Below are positions 33,658 through 43,245 of a DNA stretch of 64,000 bases, piece after piece (within the stretch, counting starts at the first letter, position 1; every line of letters begins with the position of its first letter). The notes beneath the pieces are model-generated. The model worked only from the letters and a program-made list of their open reading frames with translations. It did no database searches and was not told where the DNA came from. Origin of the DNA: Haloechinothrix aidingensis (GTDB taxonomy: Bacteria > Actinomycetota > Actinomycetes > Mycobacteriales > Pseudonocardiaceae); the NCBI RefSeq assembly GCF_013450155.1, contig NZ_JACCKD010000001.1:496001-560000 (forward strand), read 5' to 3'. Made by a program: the position numbers and the translations under genes.

Positions 33658-34797
33658 ATGCGGGCAGTTGTGTACCAGGGTGCCCATGATGTGCAGGTGG
33701 AGCAGGTGCCGGACCCGGAGCTCGAACAGCCGACCGATGCGCTGGTCCGGATCACCTCCACGGCGATCTGCGGATCCGATCTGCACATGTACGAGGGGCG
33801 TACGGTCGCCGAACCGGGGATCGTGTTCGGTCACGAGAACATGGGCATCGTCGAGGACACCGGATCCGGCGTGACGAGTGTGCGGCGCGGTGACCGGGTG
33901 AGCCTGCCGTTCAACGTGGCCTGCGGATTCTGCCGCAACTGTTTCGCGGGGGACACCGCCTTCTGCCTCACCGTCAACCCGCCCGGCGCGGGCGGCGCGT
34001 ACGGCTACGTAGGCATGGGGCCGTACCGCGGTGGGCAGGCAGAGTACCTGCGGGTGCCGTTCGCGGACTTCAACTGCTTGACACTGCCGCCGGGAGACGA
34101 GCACGAGGACGACTTCGCCATGCTCGCCGACATCTTCCCGACCGGGTACCACGCTACGGAGCTGGCCGATGTCTCCCCCGGTGAGACCGTCGCGGTCTAC
34201 GGGGCGGGGCCGGTCGGCCTGATGGCCGTGTACTCCGCGATCCTGCGCGGTGCCTCCGAGGTTTACGCCGTGGACAAGGTCGGTGACCGGCTGCGGCTGG
34301 CCGAGCAGGTCGGTGCCGTCCCTGTCGACTTCTCCACACAGGACGCTCCTGGCGAGATCGTCGAGCGGACCAAGGGTGGTGTCGACAAGGGCGTCGACGC
34401 GGTGGGCTACCAGGCGACGGTCTCCGGTGGACAGGAGCAACCCGCGATCGTGCTCAACGACTTGATCGCCACCGTGCGCCCCACGGGTGCGATCGGCGTT
34501 GTGGGCCTGTACCTGCCCGAGGACCCGGGTGCGCCGAGTGAGGAAGCCGCGCGGGGCAGGCTGCTGATCGAGATGGGCCGCTTCTTCGAGAAGGGCCTGC
34601 GGATGGGAAGTGGCCAGGCCAACGCCAAGGCCTACAACCGGCAGCTGCGTGACCTGATCGTCGCGGGTCGTGCCCGGCCGAGCTTCGTGGCCTCGCGGCG
34701 GATGCCGCTCGCCGAGGCCCCGGAGGCCTATGCCCGCTTCGACCGGCGCGAGGAAGGCTACTCGAAGGTCGTGCTCGAGCCTCAACCGTCGAAGTAG
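33658..34797 (+). CDS. Zinc alcohol dehydrogenase, glutathione-independent formaldehyde dehydrogenase type
   Basis: 379-residue medium-chain dehydrogenase. Catalytic zinc ligands Cys38 (AICGSDLHMYEG) and His-Glu in GHENMG near 59-60; structural zinc cysteines in CGFCRNCFAGDTAFC (about 90-104); Rossmann motif GAGPVGLMAVYSAILRGA. The FdhA-like long C-terminal half (LPEDPGAPSEEA, FFEKGLRMGSGQANAKAYN) favours NAD-dependent formaldehyde or aldehyde oxidation. It overlaps the convergent TetR gene by 16 bp. Confidence 0.88.
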   Translation: MRAVVYQGAHDVQVEQVPDPELEQPTDALVRITSTAICGSDLHMYEGRTVAEPGIVFGHENMGIVEDTGSGVTSVRRGDRVSLPFNVACGFCRNCFAGDTAFCLTVNPPGAGGAYGYVGMGPYRGGQAEYLRVPFADFNCLTLPPGDEHEDDFAMLADIFPTGYHATELADVSPGETVAVYGAGPVGLMAVYSAILRGASEVYAVDKVGDRLRLAEQVGAVPVDFSTQDAPGEIVERTKGGVDKGVDAVGYQATVSGGQEQPAIVLNDLIATVRPTGAIGVVGLYLPEDPGAPSEEAARGRLLIEMGRFFEKGLRMGSGQANAKAYNRQLRDLIVAGRARPSFVASRRMPLAEAPEAYARFDRREEGYSKVVLEPQPSK

Positions 34798-35378
34798 CGC
34801 TGCACGACCGGTCCGACCAGGGCGACCAGCTCGTCGAGCGGCGTCGAGGCGAGTGGTTCGAGCTCGAGGACGTAGCGCGCCAGCGCGAGCCCGATCATGT
34901 GCGAGACGGCGGCCTCGGCGCGCAGCTCGGCATCCGGCCCCTGCACTGATGGAGTGACGCGGGGCACCATCACGCGGGTGCCGAACTGGCGAAGGAGTGC
35001 CGCGGCGGACTCGTGTGCCATCGCGGAGCGCAGCAACGCGAGCATCGGCTCCCTGTGGCTCGGCTCCTCCCATATGCCGAAGAACGTGCGCACCAACCGT
35101 TCCCCCCGGTGCTCCCGGGAGACCGTGGCCATCGCGGCGGCCACGTCGTCCGGGTCGAACGGCAGCTCCACCGCCGCGACGAACAGCTGCTCCTTGTTGC
35201 CGAAGTAGTGGTGCAGCAGGGCCGCGTTGACACCGGCCCTGGTGGCGATGCCTCGCATGGAGGCGATCTCGTAGCCGCGTTCGGCGAACTCGGTGCGAGC
35301 GGCCTCGAGGATCTGGCTGCGTGTGTCGGGACTGCCCGGACGCCTGCCCGAGCGCCCCCGCTGGTGTGGCGCGGTCAC
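34782..35378 (-). CDS. TetR-family regulator downstream of RND exporter
   Basis: 198 residues. HTH: ILEAARTEFAERGYEIASMRG then AGVNAALLHHYFGNKEQLF. It starts 12 bp after the stop of the RND exporter gene on the same strand, so it probably represses that operon including itself. Its 3' end overlaps the alcohol dehydrogenase gene. Confidence 0.87.
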   Translation of the reverse strand: MTAPHQRGRSGRRPGSPDTRSQILEAARTEFAERGYEIASMRGIATRAGVNAALLHHYFGNKEQLFVAAVELPFDPDDVAAAMATVSREHRGERLVRTFFGIWEEPSHREPMLALLRSAMAHESAAALLRQFGTRVMVPRVTPSVQGPDAELRAEAAVSHMIGLALARYVLELEPLASTPLDELVALVGPVVQRYFDG

Positions 35379-35390
35379 GGTGCAGCCATC

Positions 35391-37736
35391 CTAGCCGCGG
35401 CCGGATCCGTCATGGCTGCGCGCCCACAGCACCAGCATCCCCGGAGCGACCAGCGTGGCGGCGAGCAGCGCGAACGCGATCGCCGCGCCACCGAGCACGC
35501 CGAGGGACCGGATAGGGGGCAGGTTCGACAACGACAGCACGACCAGCGCCCCGAGGGTGGTCAGCGCCGAGCCCGCGAGCGCGCCGCCGGTGTTGCGCAG
35601 CGTCCTCGCGATCGCGTCCCCGGCGCTCGCGCAACGCCGGTCTTCGGTGAACCGGTTCACGACGTGCACCCCGTACGGGACACCGATACCGATCGCGATC
35701 GCGGTGAGCGTCGCGGTCAGCGCGTTGAAGCTGATGCCGAGCAGCCACATCGTGCCGAGGGTCCACGAAGCGCCTGCCACGGCGGGGGTCATCGCGATCA
35801 CCCCGAGTACCGGCCTGCGGTACGCCGCCGTGTAGTACGCGACCAGCAGTCCCAGCACCACGGACAGGGTCAGCGCGATGGCCCGGGCCTGGAACCGGCC
35901 GAGGTCGTCGTTCATGCCGTTGACGATGATCGGCTCGCTGGTGACGGTGACGCTCGCCCCTGTATCGGAGACGGGGGCGAACGCGTTCTCGATCTCCGCG
36001 CGCAGCCGCTCGGCTCCGGAGTCGCCCGCGGTCGTGCGGATGTGCACGAGTCCGGCGCGGTCGTCCGCGGAGAGGAACTGCCCGACCTGTTGCTCGCCGA
36101 CGGTTCCGCGGAGCCGCTCGTAGACCGCGGCGAGGTCTCCTTCACCGGTGACGTCCGCACCGGTACGCGCCGCGAGCGAGACAACCGACGTCGCTTGCGG
36201 CGTGCCGCCCACGGTGCGTACGCCCGGCACGTCCGCCAGGTTGCCGTGCGCCCGTCGGATGGCCGCCGTGAGCTCGCCGTCGGTGAAGTCGCCGTCGACG
36301 ACCGCGTAGGTCGTCTCGGTGACGCCGGAGCCGAAGAGCTCCTTCTGGTGCGTCAGTGTCGCTTCGATGTCCGAGCCGGTGGGGACGAAGTCGTCCCTGT
36401 CGAACTCGGTATCCAGGTCCGTGGCGGCCAGCAGGGATCCGAGCGTCAGTAGGGTGGCCACCGCGAGCCCGAGCGCCGGTGCCCGGCGCGCCAGCGTGAC
36501 GGGAGCGCCTGCGAGGCGCCCCAGCCCGATCTCCCGCACCCTTCCGGGCTGCCGGGCTCCACCGTGGTCTCGCAGTACACGGGCTGCGGGGACGAGCAGC
36601 GTCATGATCGCGAACGCGCACAGCACGCCGACCGCGACGAAGACCCCGAAGTCGGCGATCATGGGCAGCGGGGCGGTCGCTGTGGTCGCGAACCCGGCCG
36701 CGGTGGCCACTGTGGCCAGCATGAGTGCGATGCCGACGGTGCGAAGGGCGCCGCCGGCGGCATCGGCGGGGTTCTCACCAGCGGCGCGCTGCTCGCGGTA
36801 GCGGGCCGTGAGGTGGACGGAGTAGTCGATGCCCAGGCCGACCAGCAGTACGGGCACGATGATGGCCAGCTGGGTCAGCGGTCCGGTCCAGCCCAGATGC
36901 GCGGGACCGAGCACCGCGGCGATCCCGAACGTCCATACCACGGTGCACAGCAGCCCGGCGAACCCGACGGCCACATCGAACACCGACCGGTACATCAGCG
37001 CCAGCACGGCCAGCACCACGAGGAGCGCGATCGCGAACAGCATCGGCGCCTCGGACTGCACGGCGTCCAGCATCCCGGAGTCGAACAGCCCGAGGCTGAA
37101 GACCGTGACGCGCATGTCACCCAGCGCGGCAGGCTCGGGGTCCTCGAACGCCGCCTGTACGCGCTCGCCCGCCTCGATGCGTTCGGACTTGGCCAGCTCC
37201 TGGTCGATACCGAGCACGAGCACCATGGCGCGAGCGCTGCCATCCTCGAGATCGACATCATCGGAGACCAGGGTCGCCAGCCGCGGGTTCGAGGTGATCA
37301 GCTCGGCTGTGGACGCGGCGAGCGTGTCGTCGCCGACCGCGGTCGGATCCACCCCCTGCTCCCGTAGCGCGGCACCGAGGGAGCTCACGTGCGGCCCACC
37401 GCGATCACCGTCGCGGACATCGGCGCCGAGTGCGTCGGTGGCGATGTCCGTGGCCTGCGCCGCGGCGCCGAATCCGGCTCCGGTGAGGATGTTCGCGCCG
37501 GGGCCGGCGTCCAGGATCACCTGCACGGTGGCCGAGGGATCGACGAAGTCCTCCTGGGCCCGGTCCAGGGCTTGTGCGGCTTCCGCGTCGTCCCGCCCCA
37601 GCTGCGTGATGTCGACTTCGAACTCGTTGGTCGATGCCAGTACCGCGAAGCCGAGCGTGGCGACGACGAGCGCCGTGAGCACCGAACGGGGGTGGCGCGT
37701 GCCTGCGGCCTCGAGCCGGCTGAGAAGTATCCGCAT
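35391..37736 (-). CDS. RND-superfamily exporter (MMPL/HAE3 type)
   Basis: 781 residues, about 12 TM helices in two halves with large extracytoplasmic loops. Each half contains the sterol-sensing-like core: LLVGLGIDYSVHLTARYREQ in the first and IAIGIGVPYGVHVVNRFTED in the second. Likely exports lipids or hydrophobic compounds; the substrate is unknown. ATG 37736 follows a good promoter 45-70 bp upstream. Operon with the TetR gene. Confidence 0.88.
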   Translation of the reverse strand: MRILLSRLEAAGTRHPRSVLTALVVATLGFAVLASTNEFEVDITQLGRDDAEAAQALDRAQEDFVDPSATVQVILDAGPGANILTGAGFGAAAQATDIATDALGADVRDGDRGGPHVSSLGAALREQGVDPTAVGDDTLAASTAELITSNPRLATLVSDDVDLEDGSARAMVLVLGIDQELAKSERIEAGERVQAAFEDPEPAALGDMRVTVFSLGLFDSGMLDAVQSEAPMLFAIALLVVLAVLALMYRSVFDVAVGFAGLLCTVVWTFGIAAVLGPAHLGWTGPLTQLAIIVPVLLVGLGIDYSVHLTARYREQRAAGENPADAAGGALRTVGIALMLATVATAAGFATTATAPLPMIADFGVFVAVGVLCAFAIMTLLVPAARVLRDHGGARQPGRVREIGLGRLAGAPVTLARRAPALGLAVATLLTLGSLLAATDLDTEFDRDDFVPTGSDIEATLTHQKELFGSGVTETTYAVVDGDFTDGELTAAIRRAHGNLADVPGVRTVGGTPQATSVVSLAARTGADVTGEGDLAAVYERLRGTVGEQQVGQFLSADDRAGLVHIRTTAGDSGAERLRAEIENAFAPVSDTGASVTVTSEPIIVNGMNDDLGRFQARAIALTLSVVLGLLVAYYTAAYRRPVLGVIAMTPAVAGASWTLGTMWLLGISFNALTATLTAIAIGIGVPYGVHVVNRFTEDRRCASAGDAIARTLRNTGGALAGSALTTLGALVVLSLSNLPPIRSLGVLGGAAIAFALLAATLVAPGMLVLWARSHDGSGRG

Positions 37737-37777
37737 CGGCGCTCGCTCCCGTCGGCTGGTCGGACGGCCGGGTAGCG

Positions 37778-37806
37778 ATGCTAGTGCCGTGCCACACACA
37801 AGTCAA
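37778..37806 (-). promoter_or_regulatory. Sigma-70 type promoter of the RND exporter
   Basis: On the minus strand TTGACT (37806-37801) and TAGCAT (37783-37778) are separated by 17 bp. The expected transcription start is about 35 bp before the exporter ATG. Confidence 0.55.
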
Positions 37807-37877
37807 CGCATGTTTAATTCTTTCCCGGCGGCGAGTGCCTGTGGGGCGGGATACGATCGGATCGTGGTGGTGAGCCG

Positions 37878-38852
37878 ATGAGCAATACCGAGACCGACCC
37901 TGTGGAGCTGGCCTGCCGTACGCGGGTAGCCACGCCGGGCAGAGTGGAGGTACTCAGCGCGCGGTCGGTGCCGTTGGGCGGGCAGCGTGCGATGCGCGTG
38001 CGCCGTACGTTGCCGCAGCGTGCTCGTTCGCTGGTCGGCCCGTGGTGTTTCGCCGACCAGTTCGGACCCGATGAGATCGCCGAGACGGGCGGTGTCGACG
38101 TACCACCGCACCCGCACACCGGGCTGCAGACCGTCACCTGGCTGTTCGCGGGCGAGATCGAGCATCGGGACAGCTCGGGTGTGCACGCGCTGGTGCGTCC
38201 CGGCGAGTTGAACCTGATGACCGGTGGCCGAGGTATCTGCCATTCGGAGGTGGCTACGCGGGGCGGCCCCATCCTGCACGGGGTGCAGCTGTGGGTGGCC
38301 CTGCCCGACGAGCACCGCGACGCCCCACGGGACTTCCAGCATCATGTCCCCGAGCCGGTCCGGCTCGACGGCGCCACGGTGCGGGTGTTCCTCGGCGAGC
38401 TGGCCGGAGTCACCTCACCCGCGCGTGCCTTCTCCCCGCTACTGGGTGCGGAGCTGGTACTGGCCCCGTCGGCCGTGCTGACGCTGGATGTCGACGCCGC
38501 GTTCGAACACGGGGTCCTCGCCAGCACGGGTGGTGTCACCGTCGCGGGCACGGAGCTCGATGCCGGAGACCTCGGATATCTCGGCACCGGCACGCGTTCG
38601 GTCACGGTCGCCAACCGGTCCACGGAGCCGGCCCGGGCCATCCTGCTCGGCGGGGAGCCGTTCGGTGCGGAGATCGTCATGTGGTGGAACTTCGTAGGCC
38701 GCAGTCACGAGGAGATCGTCGGTTTCGCCGGGGAGTGGGAGCAGGAGTCCGAGCGGTTCGGCCGTGTGGAGGGGTACTCGGGCAGTACCCCGCGGCTGCC
38801 GGTGCCCCCGCTGCCCGGCACCCGGCTCAAGCCGCGCGGCAATCCGGGTTGA
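37878..38852 (+). CDS. Pirin-family bicupin
   Basis: 324-residue cupin with the metal site HPHTGLQTVTWL (His77, His79) plus the later His and Glu in GGRGICHSEV, matching pirin/YhhW, some of which have quercetinase activity. The C-terminal cupin ends in GRSHEEIVGFAGEWEQESERFG. The stop TGA at 38850 is formed by the first bases of a palindromic repeat. Confidence 0.88.
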   Translation: MSNTETDPVELACRTRVATPGRVEVLSARSVPLGGQRAMRVRRTLPQRARSLVGPWCFADQFGPDEIAETGGVDVPPHPHTGLQTVTWLFAGEIEHRDSSGVHALVRPGELNLMTGGRGICHSEVATRGGPILHGVQLWVALPDEHRDAPRDFQHHVPEPVRLDGATVRVFLGELAGVTSPARAFSPLLGAELVLAPSAVLTLDVDAAFEHGVLASTGGVTVAGTELDAGDLGYLGTGTRSVTVANRSTEPARAILLGGEPFGAEIVMWWNFVGRSHEEIVGFAGEWEQESERFGRVEGYSGSTPRLPVPPLPGTRLKPRGNPG

Positions 38853-38927
38853 ATGACGCTTTCAGTCCGCCTCGTGGGCTGAAAGCGTCATTCAACCACC
38901 CGTATGGAGCGAAAGCGTCATTCAGCG
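38849..38927. repeat. Palindromic repeat, copy 1 plus an extra half copy
   Basis: TTGAATGACGCTTTCAG (38849-38865) pairs perfectly with CTGAAAGCGTCATTCAA (38879-38895). A further arm GAAAGCGTCATTCAGCG follows at 38911-38927. Located between convergent genes; both genes take their stop codon from repeat sequence. Related copies lie at 42338 and 45865. Confidence 0.88.
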
Positions 38928-39385
38928 CGCCGGTTGTGCCGGGGTGACCGGCGCACCACCTCGAGGGGGAGTACCACCGCGACGGCGACCACGACGTGCA
39001 TGACGGTGAGCGCGATGGCGGTGCCGGTGCCGGCTTCGGCCGCGAAGATGCCCGCGATCGTCGCCAGCGCGAGTGCCGCACCGATGACCTGAGCGGTCCG
39101 GAGTACCCAGGTCCACCAGCTGGCGAGGAGGACAGCAAGCGCCGTCCCGACGGCCAGCGGCACCGTGGAGAAGAGCAGGATCATCCCCGCTGTCACCTCG
39201 TCCGAGCCGGACTCGCCCGCGACGAGGAACGTGGCTCCCGCCAGCTGCCCGATGAGGTACAGCGCCAGGTTGACCAGTCCGGACAGTACGACGCCGACGG
39301 CGATCGCCTGCCACGGGTTGATCCGGTGAGCGAGGCGGGTGGGTGTGGATTCCGTGCTCTGCTGTGCTGCGTATGTCTGTGTCAT
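38918..39385 (-). CDS. DUF6069-like four-TM membrane protein
   Basis: 155 residues with about four TM helices (NPWQAIAVGVVLSGLVNLALYL and three others). I match it tentatively to DUF6069, function unknown. ATG 39385; the Shine-Dalgarno is weak. The TGA stop lies inside the extra half copy of the palindromic repeat. Confidence 0.68.
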   Translation of the reverse strand: MTQTYAAQQSTESTPTRLAHRINPWQAIAVGVVLSGLVNLALYLIGQLAGATFLVAGESGSDEVTAGMILLFSTVPLAVGTALAVLLASWWTWVLRTAQVIGAALALATIAGIFAAEAGTGTAIALTVMHVVVAVAVVLPLEVVRRSPRHNRRAE

Positions 39386-39621
39386 GACGCCAAGCGTCCA
39401 ACTTCGAGTAAGGTAGAAGTCAATACGTTGTGTGTCCCGTCTCAACCGCGTCGGCTCGGTGTCCGCCCGCCGTGCCGGTAGCGGCTCGTGTGGCGGGCTC
39501 GGACCGCTGCGTGCCGCGCATCCCGTTCGTCCGCGCGCCGACGCCGGGCATACGCTGGCACCAGCTGTGTGGCCGCGGGAGGCGATGCCGCGTGCCGCTA
39601 CCCCGACAGGAAAGAGGCGCC

Positions 39622-40656
39622 ATGACGGTCGAGTCCACCGAGTTGGCCAACCGGCTGCTCGACGCGCAGGTGGAGTTCATTCTCGGCGAGCTGACCGGCG
39701 ACCGCCTGGCGGAGGTCGTTGCCAGAGACGTGGACGACCTGCTCGGTGTCGCGGCGACGACCACGCTCGCCGACCTAGTGGACCGGGAACGGGTGAAGGC
39801 CACCGCGAACACGATCCTGGACAAGCCGGCGGGCAGCGCCGTCATCGACCCCATGGTCACCGGCATCGCCGACGCGGTCTACCGGCATGCCGCCAACGAC
39901 GAGCACCAGCTCGGCGAGGTCGTCGAGCGGGAACACGTGGAAGCGCTGGTGACCAAGGTTCTCGGGATGCGTTCCCTGCACGAGGAGATCCTGCGACGGC
40001 TCGGTGACAGTCCGGTGGTGGCCACCGTGGCGTCCTGGTTCGTCACCAAGCTGGTGGCCGATGTGATGCAGCAGAACCGCGAGCTCGCCGAGCGGGTGCC
40101 TGGCGTGGCCTCACTGCTGTCGGTCGGCGAGCGCGCGACCAGCAAGGTGCGCGGTGCGACCTCGCGCCACCTCGATCAGTTGCTCGGCGATATGGCGGGC
40201 AAGGGGACCCAGCTCGCGCTGCGCCGGGTGAGTGGCGCGATCCGGCACACCGTCGACGAGGCGCCGTTGCACGAGGCGGCGATGGAGGTGTGGGACCTGC
40301 ACGCCGAGGACACGGTCAGCGGGTTGCGCGACTATCTCAGCCGCGAGGACCTCCTCGAGCTGGCCGGGATCGGCAGCGAGATCTGGGCGATCCTGCGCGA
40401 CACCGAGTACTTCCGCACCATGATCGCGGCCGGAGTCGACGTCTTCTTCGACACCTACGGTGGTTACACCGTTACCGCGCTCCTCGGCGAGCTCGGCCTG
40501 AGCAGGGACGATCTGGTGACCGAGGTGCAGCGTTACGCCCCTGCCGTTGTCGGTGCGCTGAACGCGGACGGGCAGCTGGCCGAGCTGGTCCGGCGCAGGC
40601 TGGAGCCGTTCTTCCACTCCGAGGCCGTGCTCGGAATGCTGGCGGGCACGCGTTGA
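39622..40656 (+). CDS. Conserved soluble helical protein, function unknown
   Basis: 344 residues, almost entirely predicted alpha-helical, with no TM segment or signal. Recurrent VxREHVEALV and VDRERVKATA-type segments suggest internal duplication. AAAGAGG precedes ATG 39622. I recognise only a conserved actinobacterial hypothetical protein. Confidence 0.65.
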   Translation: MTVESTELANRLLDAQVEFILGELTGDRLAEVVARDVDDLLGVAATTTLADLVDRERVKATANTILDKPAGSAVIDPMVTGIADAVYRHAANDEHQLGEVVEREHVEALVTKVLGMRSLHEEILRRLGDSPVVATVASWFVTKLVADVMQQNRELAERVPGVASLLSVGERATSKVRGATSRHLDQLLGDMAGKGTQLALRRVSGAIRHTVDEAPLHEAAMEVWDLHAEDTVSGLRDYLSREDLLELAGIGSEIWAILRDTEYFRTMIAAGVDVFFDTYGGYTVTALLGELGLSRDDLVTEVQRYAPAVVGALNADGQLAELVRRRLEPFFHSEAVLGMLAGTR

Positions 40657-40728
40657 GCGAGCGGTACGGCGGCCGAGGTCGTTCCGGGGGCTCGGGCGTG
40701 TGTGGTGGAGCGTGGAACGGAGGAACGC

Positions 40729-41619
40729 ATGAGTATGTCCGCAGCAGGCACCGGCGCGCGCGGTGACGGTACGGCACCAGGCAGTGTCGGCGTGCTCGGT
40801 GGCGGCCGCATGGGGGCCGGCATCGCGCAGGTGTTCGCCGCGCGAGGCGCGCGGGTCGCCGTGCTGGAGAGCGGAACCGGCGAGGTGGAGGCGGCCCGAG
40901 AGCGGGTGCGAACCGGGCTCGCCCGTGCCGCCGAGCGCGGCATGCTCGACGAAGAGCCGGAGGACGTGCTGGCCAGGGTCCGGTTCGTTACGTCCGTGAC
41001 CGAGCTGGCCGGGGACAGCGAGCTGGTCGTGGAGGCGGTCCCCGAACGTGCCGACCTGAAGGTGCGGCTGCTCGCCGATGCCGAGCGGTCGGTACCGGCA
41101 GGGACGGTTCTTGCCAGCAACACCAGCTCACTGTCCATCGCCGAGCTGTCCACGGCGCTGGAAGATCCCTCGCGCTTTCTCGGGATGCACTTCTTCAACC
41201 CGGTACCGGTGTCCGAACTGGTCGAGCTGGTCGTCGCGCCGCACACCTCGGATGCGACACGGGACCGGGCGCGGGCCTGGGTACGCGCGTTGGGCAAGAC
41301 GGAGGTGGTGATACGCGACTCGCCGGGGTTCGCGACCAGCAGGCTGGGGGTGACGCTCGGGCTCGAGGCTGTCCGCATGCTCGAGGAAGGGGTCGCCGAC
41401 GCTCAGTCCATCGACACGGCGATGGAGCTGGGGTACCGGCATCCGATGGGGCCGCTGCGTTCCACCGACCTGGTCGGCCTCGATGTCCGGTTGGCGGTGG
41501 CCGAGTACCTCAGCGGCACGCTCGGTGACCGGTTCACCCCGCCCCGGCTGTTGCGGGACAAGGTCGACCGTGGCGAGCTGGGGCGCAAGTCCGGGCAGGG
41601 TTTCTATCCCTGGTCATGA
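40729..41619 (+). CDS. 3-hydroxyacyl-CoA dehydrogenase family protein
   Basis: 296 residues; paralogue of the protein at 3956. NAD motif GVLGGGRMGAGIAQVFAARG, catalytic region LGMHFFNPVPVSELVELV, and C-terminal ELGRKSGQGFYPWS. GGAGG five bases before ATG 40729. Chain-length preference cannot be read from sequence. Confidence 0.92.
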   Translation: MSMSAAGTGARGDGTAPGSVGVLGGGRMGAGIAQVFAARGARVAVLESGTGEVEAARERVRTGLARAAERGMLDEEPEDVLARVRFVTSVTELAGDSELVVEAVPERADLKVRLLADAERSVPAGTVLASNTSSLSIAELSTALEDPSRFLGMHFFNPVPVSELVELVVAPHTSDATRDRARAWVRALGKTEVVIRDSPGFATSRLGVTLGLEAVRMLEEGVADAQSIDTAMELGYRHPMGPLRSTDLVGLDVRLAVAEYLSGTLGDRFTPPRLLRDKVDRGELGRKSGQGFYPWS

Positions 41620-41915
41620 CGAGGGTCGTGCTGGTGGCCGCCCCGCAGGGCCCGGTGCTCGCCGGTGCGTCCGGCCCCTCGTTCCGGCCGCGCGGAGCAC
41701 ATCGGATAGTCGCTGGTGCGCGGGGGTAGCTGCGCACCGGCTTCGGGCGTGGCACGGGACAGCGTACCGCCGGGAGGCGGCTGCACCGCGAGTACGGGAC
41801 GAGCGCCGTGTGGCCGGTCGAGCGAATCGTCCTTTTCATCGGACCGTTCGAGGTCCATCATGGGTGTATCGGCGTCGTCGCAGGTGGACGATCCGAGATG
41901 ACGAGGAGGTTCGTG

Positions 41916-42332
41916 ATGGAAGTCGTTGTCCTCATCGGTCGCATACTGTTCGCGATTCTGTTCGTCGGTTCCGGGGTCAATCACCTCATGCAGGTCAACG
42001 GTATGACCGGTTACGCTCAGTCCCGAGGAGTGCCGCTGCCGAAGGTGGCTGTGGTGGTCTCCGGCATTGTGATCATCATCGGTGGCCTGTCGGTGCTGCT
42101 CGGCATCTGGGCCGACCTGGGTGCCCTGCTGCTGCTCATCCATGTGGTGCTCTCGGCAGCGCTCATGCACACGTTCTGGACGGAGACGGACGAGCAGGCA
42201 CGTCAGGGCGAGATGACCCATTTCATGAAGAACGTCGGATTGGCGGGTGCGGCGCTGATGCTGTTCGCATTCTTCGCCTACGTCGACGATCTCGGCCTGA
42301 CCATAACGGGACCGCTGTTCTCCCTCAGCTAG
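41916..42332 (+). CDS. DoxX-family membrane protein
   Basis: 138 residues with four TM helices and the family N-terminus LIGRILFAILFVGSGVNHL; the DoxX loop FWTETDEQARQGEMTHFMKN matches the group. GAGGAGG precedes ATG 41916. DoxX-like proteins are linked to redox or quinone chemistry, function unsettled. A palindromic repeat follows six bases after the stop. Confidence 0.85.
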   Translation: MEVVVLIGRILFAILFVGSGVNHLMQVNGMTGYAQSRGVPLPKVAVVVSGIVIIIGGLSVLLGIWADLGALLLLIHVVLSAALMHTFWTETDEQARQGEMTHFMKNVGLAGAALMLFAFFAYVDDLGLTITGPLFSLS

Positions 42333-42337
42333 GGATA

Positions 42338-42388
42338 CGCTGAATGACGCTTTCAGTCCACGAGATGGATTGAAAGCGTCATTCAGCG
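42338..42388. repeat. Palindromic repeat, copy 2 (hairpin terminator-like)
   Basis: Arms 42338-42360 and 42366-42388 pair over 23 bp with a single G-T, closing a 5-base loop; core CTGAATGACGCTTTCA. It sits between the convergent DoxX and ccdA genes and contains the ccdA stop codon (42383-42385). Confidence 0.9.
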
Positions 42389-43234
42389 CATGAGGCGGGA
42401 GCGGCGTCGCGCGGCGAGGGTCGTGAGTAGGACGACGGCGGCGAGCACGGCGAGCAGCGGTAGCGCGCCGATGGAATCCACAATAGATGCGAACGCCTGC
42501 TGCACGGCGGTTACCGAGCCGACGATGGGGTCGCTCACCTCGCCACCGAAGTGGAACAACCGGATCTCGTAGACGCCGTAGTACACGACGTAGCCGCCCG
42601 CGAGCACGAGCAAGGCGCCCGCGGTGCGGTGAATGGCACCCAGCGCTCCCCGGACCCGCGCGACCACCTGCGTGCCCGCGACCGCGACGGCGACGGCGAG
42701 GACCCCGACCACCAGCGCCATACCCGCCCCGTAGGCGAGGAACGCGAGTATGCCGTCGGCTACCGAGCCGGCACGGAACGTCTGCCCGGTCACCGCGAGG
42801 AACGGCCCGACGGTGCAGGACAGTGAGGCGACGGCATACGCGATGCCGTACCCGAGCATCGAGCGAAGCTGCCCGGTGGGCTTTCCCACGGTGGGTTTGG
42901 GCAGCAGCAGGGTCAGGTCCCGCCCGGTGAGCAGCCAGACACCGATGGCGACCAGCGCCGCGCCCACGACCACGGTCACGGCAGGGAGGTACCGCTGCAC
43001 CTGCCCCGCGAGCGGGGAGATGACCAGGCCGAAGCTCCCGAAGACGAGCAGGAAACCGAACGCCATGGCCGAGGTCGCCGCCAGTGCCCGGTAGACCGCC
43101 CGCGTCCTGCTGGGCCGCTCGCCGTCACCGAGCACGACCAGCGCGAGGTAGGCGGGCAACATCGCGAAACCGCACGGGTTGAACGCCGCGACCAGCCCGG
43201 CCGCCAGCGCGAAGGCGAGGATCCCGCTGTCCAT
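42383..43234 (-). CDS. ccdA: CcdA/DsbD-like thiol-disulfide membrane transporter
   Basis: Moves reducing equivalents from cytoplasm to extracytoplasmic thioredoxin-like proteins. 283 residues, six to seven TM helices, paired cysteines in FNPCGFAMLPAYLAL and SLSCTVGPFL. Stop lies in palindromic repeat copy 2. It follows the TlpA-like lipoprotein gene by 11 bp; together they form a likely extracytoplasmic reduction pathway. Confidence 0.9.
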   Translation of the reverse strand: MDSGILAFALAAGLVAAFNPCGFAMLPAYLALVVLGDGERPSRTRAVYRALAATSAMAFGFLLVFGSFGLVISPLAGQVQRYLPAVTVVVGAALVAIGVWLLTGRDLTLLLPKPTVGKPTGQLRSMLGYGIAYAVASLSCTVGPFLAVTGQTFRAGSVADGILAFLAYGAGMALVVGVLAVAVAVAGTQVVARVRGALGAIHRTAGALLVLAGGYVVYYGVYEIRLFHFGGEVSDPIVGSVTAVQQAFASIVDSIGALPLLAVLAAVVLLTTLAARRRSRLMR

Positions 43235-43245
43235 GATCGCGATAC